From NCBI GenBank assembly GCA_905221605.1, contig CAJNDS010000365.1, positions 1 to 64,000 of the forward strand: a DNA stretch of 64,000 bases, written 5' to 3'. Of the stretch, positions 37,549 to 48,713 are shown in pieces. Both the position numbers and the translations under genes were made by a program. How positions within the stretch are numbered: position 1 is the stretch's first letter; each line of letters begins with the position of its first letter. Origin of the DNA: Symbiodinium natans. Lineage: Eukaryota > Sar > Dinophyceae > Suessiales > Symbiodiniaceae. The notes beneath the pieces are model-generated. The model saw nothing but the letters and a program-made list of their open reading frames with translations, ran no database searches and was not told where the DNA came from.

Positions 37549-38370
37549 TAAAGTTCGCGACAAAAACTGTCAGGTGACCCAGCCTGCCTGGCGCCCAAAA
37601 ATGACAGAGAGGAAGAGAGGAAGAGAGGAAGAGAGAGAATTGAAGAAAAAAACAATAACTGAGGTCGTGACCTACGGGGCGACGTCAGCTGTCGGGCACC
37701 CGTCGGCCGAACAAAAAAGAAAGAGTAAGAAAGAAAAGACAGCTCGCAAACCCTAAAATCTCTAATCCCCAAGCGTGGAGTGCGCAAGCCCGCACCTGCC
37801 GTGTAGGGTTTAGGGTTTTGGTCTAAGGGTCTGCGGTTGAAGGTTTTGGGCTTGTGGTTTAGGCTTTAAGTTTTAGGGTTTATGGTCTACGGTTAGGGTT
37901 TTTGCGGTTTAGGGTTTACGGTCCAAGGCCTAGGGTTAATTTCGAATGCAGAGTGTGCAATCTAAAGTTCGTGACAAAAGTGTCAGGTGACCCAGCCTGC
38001 CTGGCTCCCAAAAATGACAGAGAGGAAGAGAGGAAGAAAGGGAGAGAGGAAGAGAGGAAGAGAGGAAGAGAGGAAGAGAGGAAGAGAGGAAGAGAGGAAG
38101 AGAGGAAGAGAGAGAATTGGAGAAAAAAAAATAACTGAGGTCGTGACGTACGGGGCGACGTCAGCTGCCGGGCACCCGTCAGCCGAACAAAAAAGAGTAA
38201 GAAAGAAGAGACAGCTCCCAACCCCAAAAACCTCTAATCCTCAAGCGTGGAGTGCGCAAGCCCGCGCCTGCCGTGTAGGGTTTAGGGTTGTAGTCTAAGG
38301 GTCTGCGGTTAAGGGTTTTGGGCTTGTGGTTTAGGGTTTATGGTCTAGGGTTAGGGTTTCGGGCGTGGGT
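37547..38370. repeat. 414-bp tandem duplication with internal GGAAGAGA repeats
   Basis: TCTAAAGTTCG then GACAAAA, GTCAGGTGACCCAGCCTGCC and GACGTACGGGGCGACGTC-like blocks recur at 37547 and 37961 (offset 414). Copy 2 has about ten GAGGAAGA units where copy 1 has four. A third, degenerate start is at about 37340. Confidence 0.75.
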
Positions 38371-38524
38371 CTATGGTTCAAAGTTCAAGGAAGTGAGATG
38401 CGCAGCCGTCATGTAACGCGCAACAACAAATAAGGTCGTGAGCTGCAGACCTACGCCAGCTGCCGGGCTCCTGTCTCCTCGACAACAGGGAACGAGTAAG
38501 CTAGAGGGATACAGAAACAGACAA

Positions 38525-38678
<154 letters not shown>

Positions 38679-38699
38679 GGGAAGGGAGGGAGAGTGAGT

Positions 38700-39890
38700 G
38701 AGTGAGTGAAGATCCCAAAACCTAAAACCCTCAATCCGAAATGTGGGGCCGACTTCACACCTGGCGGGTCGACAGAAACTTGGGGTGTAGCAAGAAGCTG
38801 CAAAATGCAGACAGACAACAAGAACAAAACAATGCTTTCAACAACCTTGTCGACAGCGGCTCATTAGGGGGAAAGGGAACTGTCGGCTAGTTGTGTTTCT
38901 TACAAGCAGCAAGCGCAGCATCTGTGTTTGGTGTGCTTGAATCTCAGCGGTCCATTGGGTGGAAAGCGAGATGTGATGACTGTCAAGACAGAATGCATAC
39001 ACGCAGTTGTTCTTCCGATGCCATTGTGACTGTGGATCGGCAAATCTTGCATGAACCCCTACGTTTCACGTGTGCGACGGTTGGCAATCGAGCTCCACAC
39101 CCTCGAATTTCAATGTCGCCTGCGCGTATGGATGATGCAGGGTTTCGGTCATTCACACACACACACATGCTCTTTCGAAGCATTGCAAGGACAGCAATGT
39201 TAAGATTCAGGGTTTGGAGGGGATGACCTGCGTAACAACAGTCTGGAGACATGGCAGGCTTTCGGAAACTTTGGTCAGACTCTGGTCTCTAGTCACGGCT
39301 GACGAAAGTCAACTTCCAGTGCGTGAGGACCATGTGTGAGGGGCCAGGGTTTCCCACCAATTTCGAATTAATTTCAAATCCAGTTGCAAGATCGCTGCTT
39401 TTAGAGGGAACTGCAATTTCTGCTCCGCTTTTTGAAAGCCCGGAACCTCTGAGATTTGTGTTTTATTGGAATTACGCGTAGAAAATGTAGTTTCCTCTTA
39501 ACGGCTATCTTGTAACTGGATTTTGAAAGTATTTAGAAACTAATTTGAAACTAATTAGAAACCAGGGAAACGAATTTGAAACTTGAAAAACGTTGCATTT
39601 CTGCTTTCTGGCACTTGGCCACATCCAAGCAAGAGGAGAGCTTAGGCTTGAAGCTGCTCAAAGCACATCTCCGACTTTCTTCCCAAACGCCATTCCAGTA
39701 ACAACTCTTGCCCAAGCAGCCATGCAGTCACAAGGCAGTAAATTATCTTGTCCGAGACAGTATGACTTCAAGATCTGACTTGACTGTAATTCGCTGTAGT
39801 GCTGGGAAACTTGGAAGCTAGGAAAACTAGACCAAAGCTCTTGAACCCTGGAATCTGAAAGCTTAGAATTCAAGGGAAAGGCGCAGCTAC
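38700..39890. other. Unique sequence without a supported gene
   Basis: A 111-codon plus frame at 38891-39226 has no motif and an unremarkable composition. 39350-39600 is A/T-rich with repeated AATTTGAAACTAATT-like words. No RNA gene seen. Confidence 0.45.
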
Positions 39891-40860
39891 TGTCCCAACG
39901 TGCTGGATCCTAAGCCTGAAATCCTGATTCGAGTCAAGAAAACACTAGCATCCTCATCATAGGAAGCGAAAGGCGCTAGGACCTTCGCGAGGTCAAGCCT
40001 AGACCTCTGCCACGGAAGCCGGTAGCCAGGGCCTCGACCCTTGCCTGGGCCCTCCCCCCTCCGTCTCGCCAACAAACACGCGCGCAGATGGCCAAGCCTC
40101 TGCCGATGCCTGTGGCCTCCATGGCCTTGGCCCAAGAGCTCTGCCTGGGCCTTCCCCCTATCCCGTTTCGCCAACAAGCGCATGCGCAGGCACAGTCGTA
40201 GGTGTTACCAGAGGTGCCCCTCTCGGCTTCTCCAGAAGCACACGCTCGCACACCCCCTTGGCGCGTGGTCGCCTCAGCGTCCAGCACGACGCTTCATCAC
40301 AAACGATTGCACCTTGGCCTGCTTCAGGTACAGCCCGAAGCCTCGACAACGCCTGTGAAGTTCTCAGAGACTGATTGCACAGAAAACTTATGTAAATATA
40401 AAAGCAGCTTTGTTTCCCTGCAAAGGCGTCATCAACACCTCCTTGGCGCGTGGCCACCTCAAGAGCTGACACGACGCTTCAAAAGGTTGTGAAACACCGC
40501 CGGCTGACGTGACGTTTGTCTCTCCAGCGACAATGCAGTTTGCCGGCCTTAGGTACGTCCTGAAGTTCCCGAAACCAAGACTGCTGTGAAGCTCTCAGAG
40601 GGTGGTCGTCAAAACGTAGCCCAACAAGAATGTCAGACTTCTGCCCAGGCGTTGGCCCCCCACTTGTGTAGTGGCTGCCTAAGCAGCTGATGCAACGCCT
40701 GCTTTTGCTTGTGCCGCCTGCACGGTCGAAAGAAAAGGTTTGATATTGGTAAGCCTCCGCTTACCAGGCAAAGGGTCCAGTCCAACCTGGCCCACCTCCA
40801 GGGTGGGTGGCCGCCTCAGTGGCTGTTTCCTGTTTCCGAAGCTCAGCGCCTGACGCGAAG
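39890..40860. repeat. Degenerate copies of the satellite unit
   Basis: Diverged versions of the motif CCGGCTTCAGGTAC..CCTGAAG, GTGAAGCTCTCAGAG and GCGTGGTCGCCTCAG occur at about 40060-40690, heading the more regular satellite. The frames listed here (for example 40041-40358) follow this repeat. Confidence 0.55.
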
Positions 40861-43690
40861 CCCACCTCTCCCAAGAACATGCATTTTCACCGGCTTCAGG
40901 TACCTCCTGAAAGTCCGAAGGCGCCGCCTGTGGAGCCCTCAGTGTAGCGAAACATCGCCACCAGCAAGTCCGAAATAGAATCAGCATTAGGCTCCTGCCG
41001 AGCCACTTTCTTCTTTCACTGAGTCCGCGTCGGTCTCAGAAGCCTACTCTCTCTCTCAAGAAAAGCGCGCCCTCGTACAACTTATGTGACTTCAGGCATC
41101 GCCTGAAGTTCCACAAGCAAAGGCCGTCAGATCCTCAGTGTATGTCAAATGAGCACGCTGCAATTGAAAAATACACTGTGCCCAAACACAATCATCGGCA
41201 TTGTCTCAAGGCGTCGCCGCTCCAGCGCCGCGCGCACGTCCCGGCATGATCGCGTGGGTTGCTATGTGGTTAGGTGGCTTAGCAGACTTAACGTAAGCCT
41301 ACTACGTGGACTGATAAGTGACTCATATGTCCACTTAGTAAACTTACGCCTGATGTGTTCAGCCGCCCTGACCACTTAGCAAACCGCGTGATCTTCCAAG
41401 ACCGCAAAAAAATCTAGCCTAAGCCTCCGCGAACCAGGCAAAGTGTCCAGTCCAGCCTGGCCCACTGCCACGGAGGGTGGCCGCCTCAGTGGCTGTTTCC
41501 GAAGCTCAGCGCCTGACGCGAAGCTCACCTCTTCGACGAACATGCATTTTCACCGGCTTGAGGTACCTCTTGAAAGTACGAAGGCGCAGCCTGTGGAGCC
41601 CTCAGTGTAGCGAAACACCGCCACCAGCAAGTCCGAAAAAGAATCAGCATTAGGCTCCTGCCGAGCCACTTTCTTCTTTAAATGAGTCCGCTTCGGTCTC
41701 AGAAGCCTACTCTCTCAAGAAAAACGCACCACCACACAACTTCTCTGACTTCAGGCATCGTCTGAAGTTCCGAAAGCAAAGGCCGTGAGATCCTCATCAG
41801 TGTATGTCAAATGAGCATGCTGCAATTGAAAAATACACTGTGCCCAAACACAATCATCGGCCTTGTCTCAAGGCATCGCTGCTGGAGCGCCGCGTGTGCG
41901 TCCTGGCATGATCGCGCGGGTTGCTGTGAACGTAAGCCTACTACGTGGACTGATAAGTGACTTATAAGTCCACTTAGTAAGCTTACGCCAGATGTGTTAA
42001 GCCGCCCTGACCACTTAGCAAACCGCGTGATCTTCCAAGACCGCAAAAAAATCTAGCCTAAGCCTCCGCGAACCAGGCAAAGGGTCCAGTCCAACCACCT
42101 GGCCCACCGCCGTGGTGGGTGGCCGCCTCAGTGGCTGTTTCCGAAGCTCAGCACGCGAAGCCCACCTCTCCCAAGAACATGCATTTTCACCGGCTTCAGG
42201 TACCTCCTGAAAGTCCGAAGGCGCCGCCTGTGGAGCCCTCAGTGTAGCGAAACACCGCCACCAGCAAGTCCGAAACAGAATCAGCATTAGGCTCCTGCCG
42301 AGCCACTTTCTTCTTTGACTGAGTCCGCGTCGGTCTCAGAAGCCTACTCTCTCCCAAGAAAAACGCATCCCCGCGCAACTTATCTGACTTCAGGCATCGC
42401 CTGAAGTTCCGAAAGCAAAGAGCTCAGCGCCTGACGCGAAGCTCACCTCTCCAACGAACATGCATTTTCACCGGCTTCAGGTACATCCTGAAAGTTACAA
42501 CGCGCAGCCTGTGGAGCCCTCAGTGTAGTGAAACACCGCCACCAGCAAGTCCGAAATAGAATCAGCATTAGGCTCCCGCCGAGCCACTTTCCTCTTTGAC
42601 TGAGTCCGCGTCGGTCTCAGAAGCCTACTCTCTCCCAAGAAAAACGCACCCCCGCACAACTTATCTGACTTCAGGCATCGCCTGAAGTTCCGAAAGCAAA
42701 GAGCTCAGCGCCTGACGCGAAGCTCACCTCTCCAACGAACATGCATTTTCACCGGCTTCAGGTACATCCTGAAAGTCCCAATGCGCAGCCTGTGGAGCCC
42801 TCAGTGTAGTGAAACACCGCCACCAGCAAGTCCGAAATAGAATCAGCATTAGGCTCCCGCCGAGCCACTTTCCTCTTTGACTGAGTCCGCGTCGGTCTCA
42901 GAAGCCTACTCTCTCCCAAGAAAAACGCACCCCCGCACAACTTATCTGACTTCAGGCATCGCCTGAAGTTCCGAAAGCAAAGAGCTCAGCGCCTGACGCG
43001 AAGCTCACCTCTCCAACGAACATGCATTTTCACCGGCTTCAGGTACATCCTGAAAGTCCCAACGCGCAGCCTGTGGAGCCCTCAGTGTAGTGAAACACTT
43101 CCACCAGCAAGTCCGAAATAGAATCAGCATTAGGCTCCTGCCGAGCCACTTTCTTCTTTCACTGAGTCCGCGTCGGTCTCAGAAGCCTACTCTCTCTCAA
43201 GAAAAGCGCGCCCTCGTACAACTTATGTGACTTCAGGCATCGCCTGAAGTTCCACAAGCAAAGGCCGTCAGATCCTCAGTGTATGTCAAATGAGCACGCT
43301 GCAATTGAAAAATACACTGTGCCCAAACACAATCATCGGCATTGTCTCAAGGCGTCGCCGCTCCAGCGCCGCGTGCACGTCCCGGCATGATCGCGTGGGT
43401 TGCTATGTGGTTAGGTGGCTTAGCAGACTTAACGTAAGCCTACTACGTGGACTGATAAGTGACTTATCAGCCATGTAAGTCGACTCAGCTAACCTCGCGC
43501 AAGTCATGCAGCTGACATAATGTCCCATATACTTTCGGGAAAGTTAATTCAGCTGTGTGACTTGCACGAGTTAGCTGACTCAGTATGTCGACTTAAATGG
43601 TTTATAATTCACTTATAAGTCCACTTAGTAAGCTTACGCTAGATGTGTTAAGCCGCCCTAACCACTTAGCAAACCGCATGATCTTCCAAG
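40861..43690. repeat. Higher-order satellite: 281-bp unit inside about 640-660-bp unit
   Basis: CATGCATTTTCACCGGCTT recurs at 40878, 41541, 42178, 42459, 42740 and 43021. The last three steps are exactly 281 bp; the first two are 663 and 637 bp because they also contain a 360-380-bp segment (TGTATGTCAAATGAGCA ... CGCATGATC). That longer segment is also present after the last copy (43281-43690). 40960-41310 and 43120-43470 are almost identical, pointing to recent exchange. Each unit carries the hairpin CTTCAGGCATCGCCTGAAG. Frames in here are repeats of one another and not genes. Confidence 0.85.
43468..43610. mobile_element. 143-bp inverted-repeat insertion with 6-bp target duplication (MITE)
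   Basis: In the satellite copy at 43441-43640 the sequence GTGACTTATAAGTCCAC, intact at about 41957, is split: ACTTAT at 43462-43467, then 143 bp, then ACTTAT at 43611-43616. The insert has long, imperfect inverted arms (CCATGTAAGTCGAC ... TCAGCTAAC near the left end against their complement near the right end). It has no coding capacity. The clean 6-bp duplication and a matching empty site in the same array make this a well-supported transposition. Confidence 0.85.
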
Positions 43691-44505
43691 ACCGTAAAAA
43701 ATCTAGCCCAGCTAGCGCGCCAGCGGACGCAAACAGCCAAGGCCGCGAAGCGCTGCGAGCATGCTGGCTTGCCTAGATGGGTGCGTCACTGAGTGAAGGG
43801 CAAACAGTACGACTAGCAGCGAAAAACATACCTCTGGCAGCTAGCAGGTCGCGACTGCTCTAGCTCGGAGCCGAGCTCGACAGCCGCAGCAAAAGAGTAT
43901 ACAGGAGTATACGTAATCGCGTGACTATGAGTTAGGTCCGAAGCCATGCAGACCGCCGCGCCACATGCTCAGCTTAACTCAAAAAGCGCGTGGCAAAAAA
44001 AACAAAATCTAACTGGTCGCCTCTGTCAGGAGCAGAAGCGACGCAAGAAAATTGACGGAGGTTGGTGCTCAGTGCTGCAGTGACAAGATCTTGTGAATAA
44101 AACAACGGTTTTTTTTGAAAGCCATCAGACTCCGTCTTTCTCACCTTGCCCCTCTCTGCCCGCTTTTTCCTTTCAAAAATCCAACGTGTTTGAGGCTGCG
44201 ACTGGCAGCCTCATTGCTCAGTTCTGCCCGGATCTTTGCAACTGTTGTGTATGACGTGCTAATTACCGTCTGCATTTATAGACATGGTGGCTGGCTAGCC
44301 TTGACGTTTAGCTTGAGTAGCTTGCTGCGGCCCAGGCATGACTCCAGCATCCTGAGCGTGGCAAAGCAGCAAGTGCGAAAAGTGCATGCTTTAAGCCCGA
44401 TTTACAAGGCCCTTGGTCTTCAACTACGATAACGGGCATATAAAAATATATGCAGATTGATGCTCAACCAAGAGCAGAAGCCAAATAATACACAAAGGTC
44501 CATGC
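43691..44505. other. Unique sequence, no supported gene
   Basis: Includes GAGTATACAGGAGTATACG (short direct repeat) at about 43897 and a 105-codon plus frame at 44115-44432 without motifs. Confidence 0.4.
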
Positions 44506-44510
44506 CACTT

Positions 44511-45220
44511 AGGGGTTTAGGGTTTAGGGCTAGGGTTTAGGGTTTAGGGTTTAGGGTCTAGGGTCTAGTGTCTAGGGGTTTAGGGTTTAGGGTTGAGGGG
44601 TTGCGGGGTTGAGGGGTTGAGGGGTTGAGGGGTTGAGGGGTTGAGGGGTTGAGGGGTTTAGGGGTTTAGGGGTTTGGGTTGAGGGGTTGAGGGGTTGAGG
44701 GGTTTAGGGTTGAGGGGTTGAGGGGTTTAGGGTTGAGGGGTTGAGGGGTTCAGGGTTAGGGCTTTCGGGGTTTAGGGTTTATGGCTTTAGGGCTTTAGGG
44801 TTTAGGGGTTTTGGGTTTAGGGGTTTGGGAGTTTAGGGGTTGCGGGTTTAGGGTTGAAGCTTTGCTAAATTTTCTAAGGCGGCGCTTCCGGGGGTTCTAG
44901 GGGTTCATTCTAGGGGTTCTAGGGGTTTAGGGTTTAGGGCTAAGGTTTCGGGTTTCGGGTTTAGGGTCTATTAGGGTTTAGGGTTTAGGGTTTAGGGTTT
45001 AGGATGTAGGGTTTAGGGTCTAGGGTTAGGGTTGAGGGCTTGAGGGGCTGAGGGGTTGAGGGGTTGAGGGGTTTAGGGGTTCTAGGGGCTCTAGGGGTTC
45101 TAGGGGTTCTAGGGGTTCTAGGGCCTCTAGGGTTCTAGGGTTTAGGGTTTAGGGGTGTAGGGGTTTAGGGGTTCAGGGGTTAGGGTTTAGGGTTTAGGGT
45201 TGAAGCTTTTCCAAACTTCT
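44511..45220. repeat. Telomere-type array with local octamer and nonamer variants
   Basis: TTTAGGG units (44511-44600) pass into GGGGTTGA octamers (about 44590-44760), then TTTAGGG/TTTAGGGG mixtures, then GGGGTTCTA nonamers (about 45072-45140). Each variant is repeated many times before changing, which indicates local slippage and homogenisation. Confidence 0.85.
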
Positions 45221-45254
45221 CTAAACTGTCAACTCTTAAGCAGTCCCTGGCAGG

Positions 45255-45305
45255 AGGCCAAGAAAAAGGAGGCCGAGCAGGCAAAGGCGTGGCACACATT
45301 TCAGG
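45255..45305 (+). CDS. Exon-like fragment, Lys/Glu/Ala-rich
   Basis: Follows CAGTCCCTGGCAG (possible acceptor) and reads EAKKKEAEQAKAWHTF. Charged helix, compatible with a nuclear or coiled-coil protein. Confidence 0.35.
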
Positions 45306-45459
45306 GCTGCCGGAGTGGTTGTGGGTGAGGGTTTGGCGGTTCTAAATTTTGGGTCCTCGTTTGTGCCCTAAATCCTAAATCCAAAACCCTAAGCCCTCAG
45401 CCCTAAACCCTAAAGCCTTAACCCTTAACTGCAACAAGATGAGAAAGAAACCCAAACCC

Positions 45460-45530
45460 TGCCAAGGGGAAGGAGGCCAAATCGGCCAAGAAGCGGGGAA
45501 CTGACGCAGCGGAGGTGCCTTGCTCCAGGG
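45460..45530 (+). CDS. Exon-like fragment, lysine-rich
   Basis: Reads AKGKEAKSAKKRGTDAAEVP then CSRV; followed at about 45547 by a 15-unit TTTAGGG array (45547-45660). Similar in composition to the fragments at 45255 and 47447, so these may be exons of one charged protein. Confidence 0.35.
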
Positions 45531-45749
45531 TTCTTGGGGAGGAGGAGGGTTTAGGGTTTAGGGTTTAGGGTTTAGGGTTTAGGGTTTAGGGTTTAGGGTT
45601 TAGGGTTTAGGGTTTAGGGTTTAGGGTTTAGGTTTTAGGGTTTAGGGTTTAGGGTTTAAGCTTTAGATTCTGAGTTCCCATGTCAGGGTGTGTTGCAAGC
45701 GATATGTCAACAAGCTGACTTACACTCAACCGGTGCTGGCTCAGCAAGC

Positions 45750-45838
45750 CTACCCTAACTTGGTAGCTCAGTGATGCCCTTGTCCCTTTTGTGGTTGAAG
45801 GTTCCCTGAAATGAAGTAACCAACCCGAAAAAATAGGG
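45750..45838 (+). mobile_element. Small element of the GGTTACTGGGC family (diverged)
   Basis: GGTTGAAGGTTCCCTGAAAT then AGTAACCAACCC (45793-45828) matches GGTTGAAGGTTCCCTTGTAA then AGCAACCAACC at 63385-63416. Confidence 0.45.
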
Positions 45839-45902
45839 ATTGAGTTTAGGTTTAGGGTTTAGGGTGCTAAACCTTAACCCCCCCCCCCCGCCGGTTCAGC
45901 TT

Positions 45903-45990
45903 GCCACAAGCACAGAAGCATGGACAGGAGGAGACGCCCGTGCCGGTCGCCGGTGACAAAGACAAAGCAGGCATGTTTGAGAGCCTTTAA
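45903..45990 (+). CDS. Exon-like fragment
   Basis: One frame reads QAQKHGQEETPVPVAGDKDK then AGMFESL, before CCCTAAA repeats. Unidentified. Confidence 0.3.
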
Positions 45991-46576
45991 CCCTAAACCC
46001 CAAACCCTAAACCCTAAACCCTAATCCCTAATCCCTAAACCCTATAGGGCCTTTAGGGTTTAGGGTCTAGGGTTTCGAGTTGGGGCATAGGGATGCATGA
46101 CGATTTTATAGGGTTCCGGCAGAAGCCGCACTGCCCAAAGAACCCATCCGATTCACCCTAAACCCTAGCCCTAAACCCGAAACCCTAAACCCTAGCCCTA
46201 AACCCTAAACCCTAAACCCTAATCCCTAAACCCCTCAGTTTAAGGTGGCAGAGCGATCTGGGGATGAGCACATGTTTTGCTTCCTTCGAGTGCCTGTGCG
46301 CAGTCCTGCGCTGCTGCAGGAGCCAAGGGAGGCCGCAAGAAGAAGGCGGGGTTTAGGGTTTAGGGTTTGGGGTTTAGGGTTTAGGGTTTGGGGTTTAGGG
46401 TTTAGGTTTTGGGGTTTGGGGTTTATGTGGGGTTTAGGGTTCAGGGTTCAGGCTGCTAAGGCCAGGGCCGAGCTTTGGAATTTTAGGGGTTGAGGCTTGG
46501 ATGCAACCTGCAAATCCACAACCGCAAACCCACCACCACCCCCCCCCCCCCCCCCATTCTAGGACCCAGACGAATA

Positions 46577-46659
46577 TAAGGGTCGGAATAGTTACCAATA
46601 GTATTCCCTTATGGTCCCTGTATACTTATACTACAATAAGCCCCGGAAAACCCTATTCC
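46577..46659 (+). mobile_element. Small dispersed element, copy A
   Basis: TAAGGGTCGGAATAGTTACC, TATTCCCTTATGGTCCC, ACTATA-like core and ending CCCCGGAAAACCCTATT. The sequence at 52992-53072 is the same element in the other orientation. Confidence 0.6.
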
Positions 46660-46736
46660 AAAGTTTTTGAGGCCCGAAAGTAGGCCCTTCTTCCCCTTTG
46701 TTTCGGGTTGAGGTTCACTAATCAGCCCCCTTCAAA

Positions 46737-47023
46737 CTCTAAACCCTAAACCCTAAACCCTAAACCCTAAACCCTAAACCCTTTTTGCCATCCCTAGGTC
46801 GCTCTTGGGACGAGTATCGTAGACGGATTTTTGTGGGAGCCTTATAAGCTCTCACACTGACCTTGAAAGGTCACCCGTAAATTGCTGTAAAACCCTATAT
46901 TTGAACCCTCTAAACCCTATAGTGAAACCCTGTAATCACCCTGTTTTCTTGGAGTAAATCCCTAATTGAACCCTAAACCCTATAGTTAAACTATGTAAAC
47001 ACCCTATTTTTGCGTAATTACCT
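46737..47023. repeat. CCCTAAA array and decayed A/C-rich flank
   Basis: Six perfect CCCTAAA units (46740-46782), then diverged AAACCCTATA-type words to about 47010. Confidence 0.7.
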
Positions 47024-47092
47024 GGAGTCAAGGACCGCTCTCCTAGCGAAAAGCCGGATGAGAAAGCCGAAGCCGGTGATTCCGAGTCTTGG
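47024..47092 (+). CDS. Exon-like fragment, acidic/Ser-rich
   Basis: Reads GVKDRSPSEKPDEKAEAGDS then ESW and runs into TGGTGTGTGG, giving a possible GT donor, followed by a TTTAGGG array. The composition matches the acidic exon at 47659. Confidence 0.45.
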
Positions 47093-47446
47093 TGTGTGGT
47101 TTGGGGTTTAGGGTTTAGGGGGTTAGAGGTTTAGGTGTTTAGAGGTTTAGGGGTTTAGGGGTTTAGGGTTTAGGGTTTAGGGGTTTAGCGCTTAGGGTGG
47201 TTTTGGGGTTTCTATAGTCTTTTCAGTTTTTTGTCATATGGGGGTTTCCGAAATAAGGGGTGCTTCCTCAGCACACCCCTCATACGGTCGATTCACCCAC
47301 TCTAGCCCTGATCCCTAACCCGGGGCTTCCTTATGCTTGCTGTAAGGTTTGGGAGGCTCGCGGATCTACCCTGTCTAGCCCCCTAAACCCTAAGCCCTGA
47401 ACCCTGAACCCTAAAACCCTACAGGTAAGGCAGAAGCTGCCTGCGT

Positions 47447-47543
47447 AAGTTCTTCCCACCAGCGGCCAAGGAGGATGATGGCCAGGAGGAGGAGGAGCAG
47501 CCGAATCTGGCCTCAGACAGTGAGAATGAGAAGAAGAAGGCGG
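47447..47543 (+). CDS. Exon-like fragment, acidic
   Basis: Reads KFFPPAAKEDDGQEEEEQPN then LASDSENEKKKAV, ending at GTTAGGGTTTAGGG (possible GT donor). Part of the same acidic series as 47659-48062. Confidence 0.45.
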
Positions 47544-47658
47544 TTAGGGTTTAGGGCTTAGGGCTTAGGGCTTCGGGCTTGGGGCTTAGGGCTTGGGGCT
47601 TCGGGCTTAGGGCTTAGGGTTCCCCTAGCAGGCGGTTAGGGTTTAGGGCTTAAGCCAG

Positions 47659-48062
47659 CGGAGGCCGCGGACGCAGAGTCCCAAGAGGAGCCCGCCAAGG
47701 AAGAGGACGCCGAAGAGGAGGAGGCGGAAGTGGAAGCTAAGGCAGACTCTGACAGCGAGGAGAAGGAGGAGGCAGAAGCTAAGGCGGATTCTGACAGCGA
47801 CGAGAAGGAGGAGGCTGAAGCCAAGGCGGATTCTGACAGTGACGAGAAGGAGGAGGCAGAAGCCAAAGCAGATTCCGACAGCGACGAGAAGGAGGAGGCT
47901 GAAGCCAAAGCAGATTCTGACAGCGACGACAAGGAGGGAGAAGCCGAGGCGAAAGCAGACGACTCAGACAGCGATGAGAAAGCGGAGGAGAAGGAGGCGA
48001 AGAAGGACGACTCAGACAGCGACGAGAAGGCCGAGGAGAAAGAGGCCAAGGATGACGACTCA
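47659..48062 (+). CDS. Acidic repeat exon (EAKADSDSDEKEEA units)
   Basis: After a CCAG acceptor the frame reads AADAESQEEPAKEEDAEEEE and then about six units of EAKADSDSDEKEEA, drifting to DDSDSDEKAEEKEAK. Unit length 13-15 residues. Such Asp/Ser/Glu/Lys repeats are typical of nucleolar and chromatin-associated phosphoproteins (casein kinase 2-type sites). The frame runs into TAG at 48069, but ending the exon at 48062 and restarting at 48159 continues the pattern (DDS then DSDAKEE). The minus-strand frame 47636-48049 is a shadow. Confidence 0.55.
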
Positions 48063-48158
48063 GACTCCTAGTAAAAGAGAAGGTGACCTTTAACCTTTTT
48101 TGGGGTAATATCATCCCCTGATAATCCCAAAGTTCCCCCAGGTTACTGGACAACTGAG
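48063..48158 (+). mobile_element. Introner-like 96-bp element between two acidic exons
   Basis: Removing 48063-48158 (starts GACTCC, ends AACTGAG) joins two acidic exons in phase without a stop; this would be a GA-AG intron. Its body (AGTAAAAGAGAAGGTGACC ... GGTTACTGGACAACTGAG) is homologous to 54181-54279 elsewhere, so the intron is a dispersed element. GGTGACC and GGTTAC near the ends are inverted. Confidence 0.5.
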
Positions 48159-48285
48159 GACAGTGATGCCAAGGAGGAAAAGGAGGAGGCAAAGGAGGAT
48201 TCCGACAGTTCAGAGAAGCGAGCCGAGGAGGCCCCCGAGGAGGAGGAGTCCAACAGCGAGGAGAAGCAGAAGAAGGACACGGATC
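48159..48285 (+). CDS. Acidic exon continuing the repeat protein
   Basis: Reads DSDAKEEKEEAKEDSDSSEK, RAEEAPEEEESNSEEKQKKD in phase with the preceding acidic exon, then passes into TTTAGGG repeats at about 48300. Confidence 0.5.
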
Positions 48286-48458
48286 ATCGTTCAACACAAG
48301 GGCTTGGGGTTTAGGGTTTAGGGTTTGGGGTTTGGGGTTTAGGGTTTAGGGCTTAGGGCTTAGGGTTTAGGGTTTGTTCTTTGTTGCTGGTGCATACTTG
48401 GGACGCCACAAGGAGCAGTAGTCTTCATCTTCATACTACAGTCCCCGCAATGGCCCAG

Positions 48459-48640
48459 GAATCTGACAGCAGCGCGGAGGAGTCGCCCGTTGCACGCAAG
48501 AAGTCCGATTCGGAGAGCGAGGAGAAGCGGGCACGAAAGAAGAGGCGGACGAACCGCAGAAAGGATTCCTCGGAGGAATCCTCTTCTGCACAGAAGGCCA
48601 AGACTAGGAGAAGAAAGGACCGGCAATCCCTCATGATCCC
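48459..48640 (+). CDS. Ser/Glu/Lys/Arg-rich exon
   Basis: Follows an acceptor-like CCGCAATGGCCCAG and reads ESDSSAEESPVARKKSDSES, EEKRARKKRRTNRRKDSSEE and AKTRRRKDR. Alternating acidic-Ser and basic clusters suit a nuclear RNA- or chromatin-associated protein, probably the same one as the acidic exons. If translated alone it has an ATG at 48450 and stop at 48645-48647 (66 codons). Confidence 0.5.
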
Positions 48641-48713
48641 CACTTGAAGCTTTATAGGGAGGACAGGGAAGTAGGCCTGCTGGCTGCAAGTAAAGCTTGC
48701 AACTTGAAAAGGC

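Noticed and set aside
38891-39226. 111-codon frame
   Set aside because: No motif, no natural pattern of conserved-looking residues, overlapped by a minus frame of similar quality.
40861-43690. CRISPR-like array suggested by regular repeats
   Set aside because: Units are hundreds of bp with conserved interiors; there are no short repeats with unique spacers and no cas genes.
44115-44432. 105-codon frame
   Set aside because: No motif and no supporting context.
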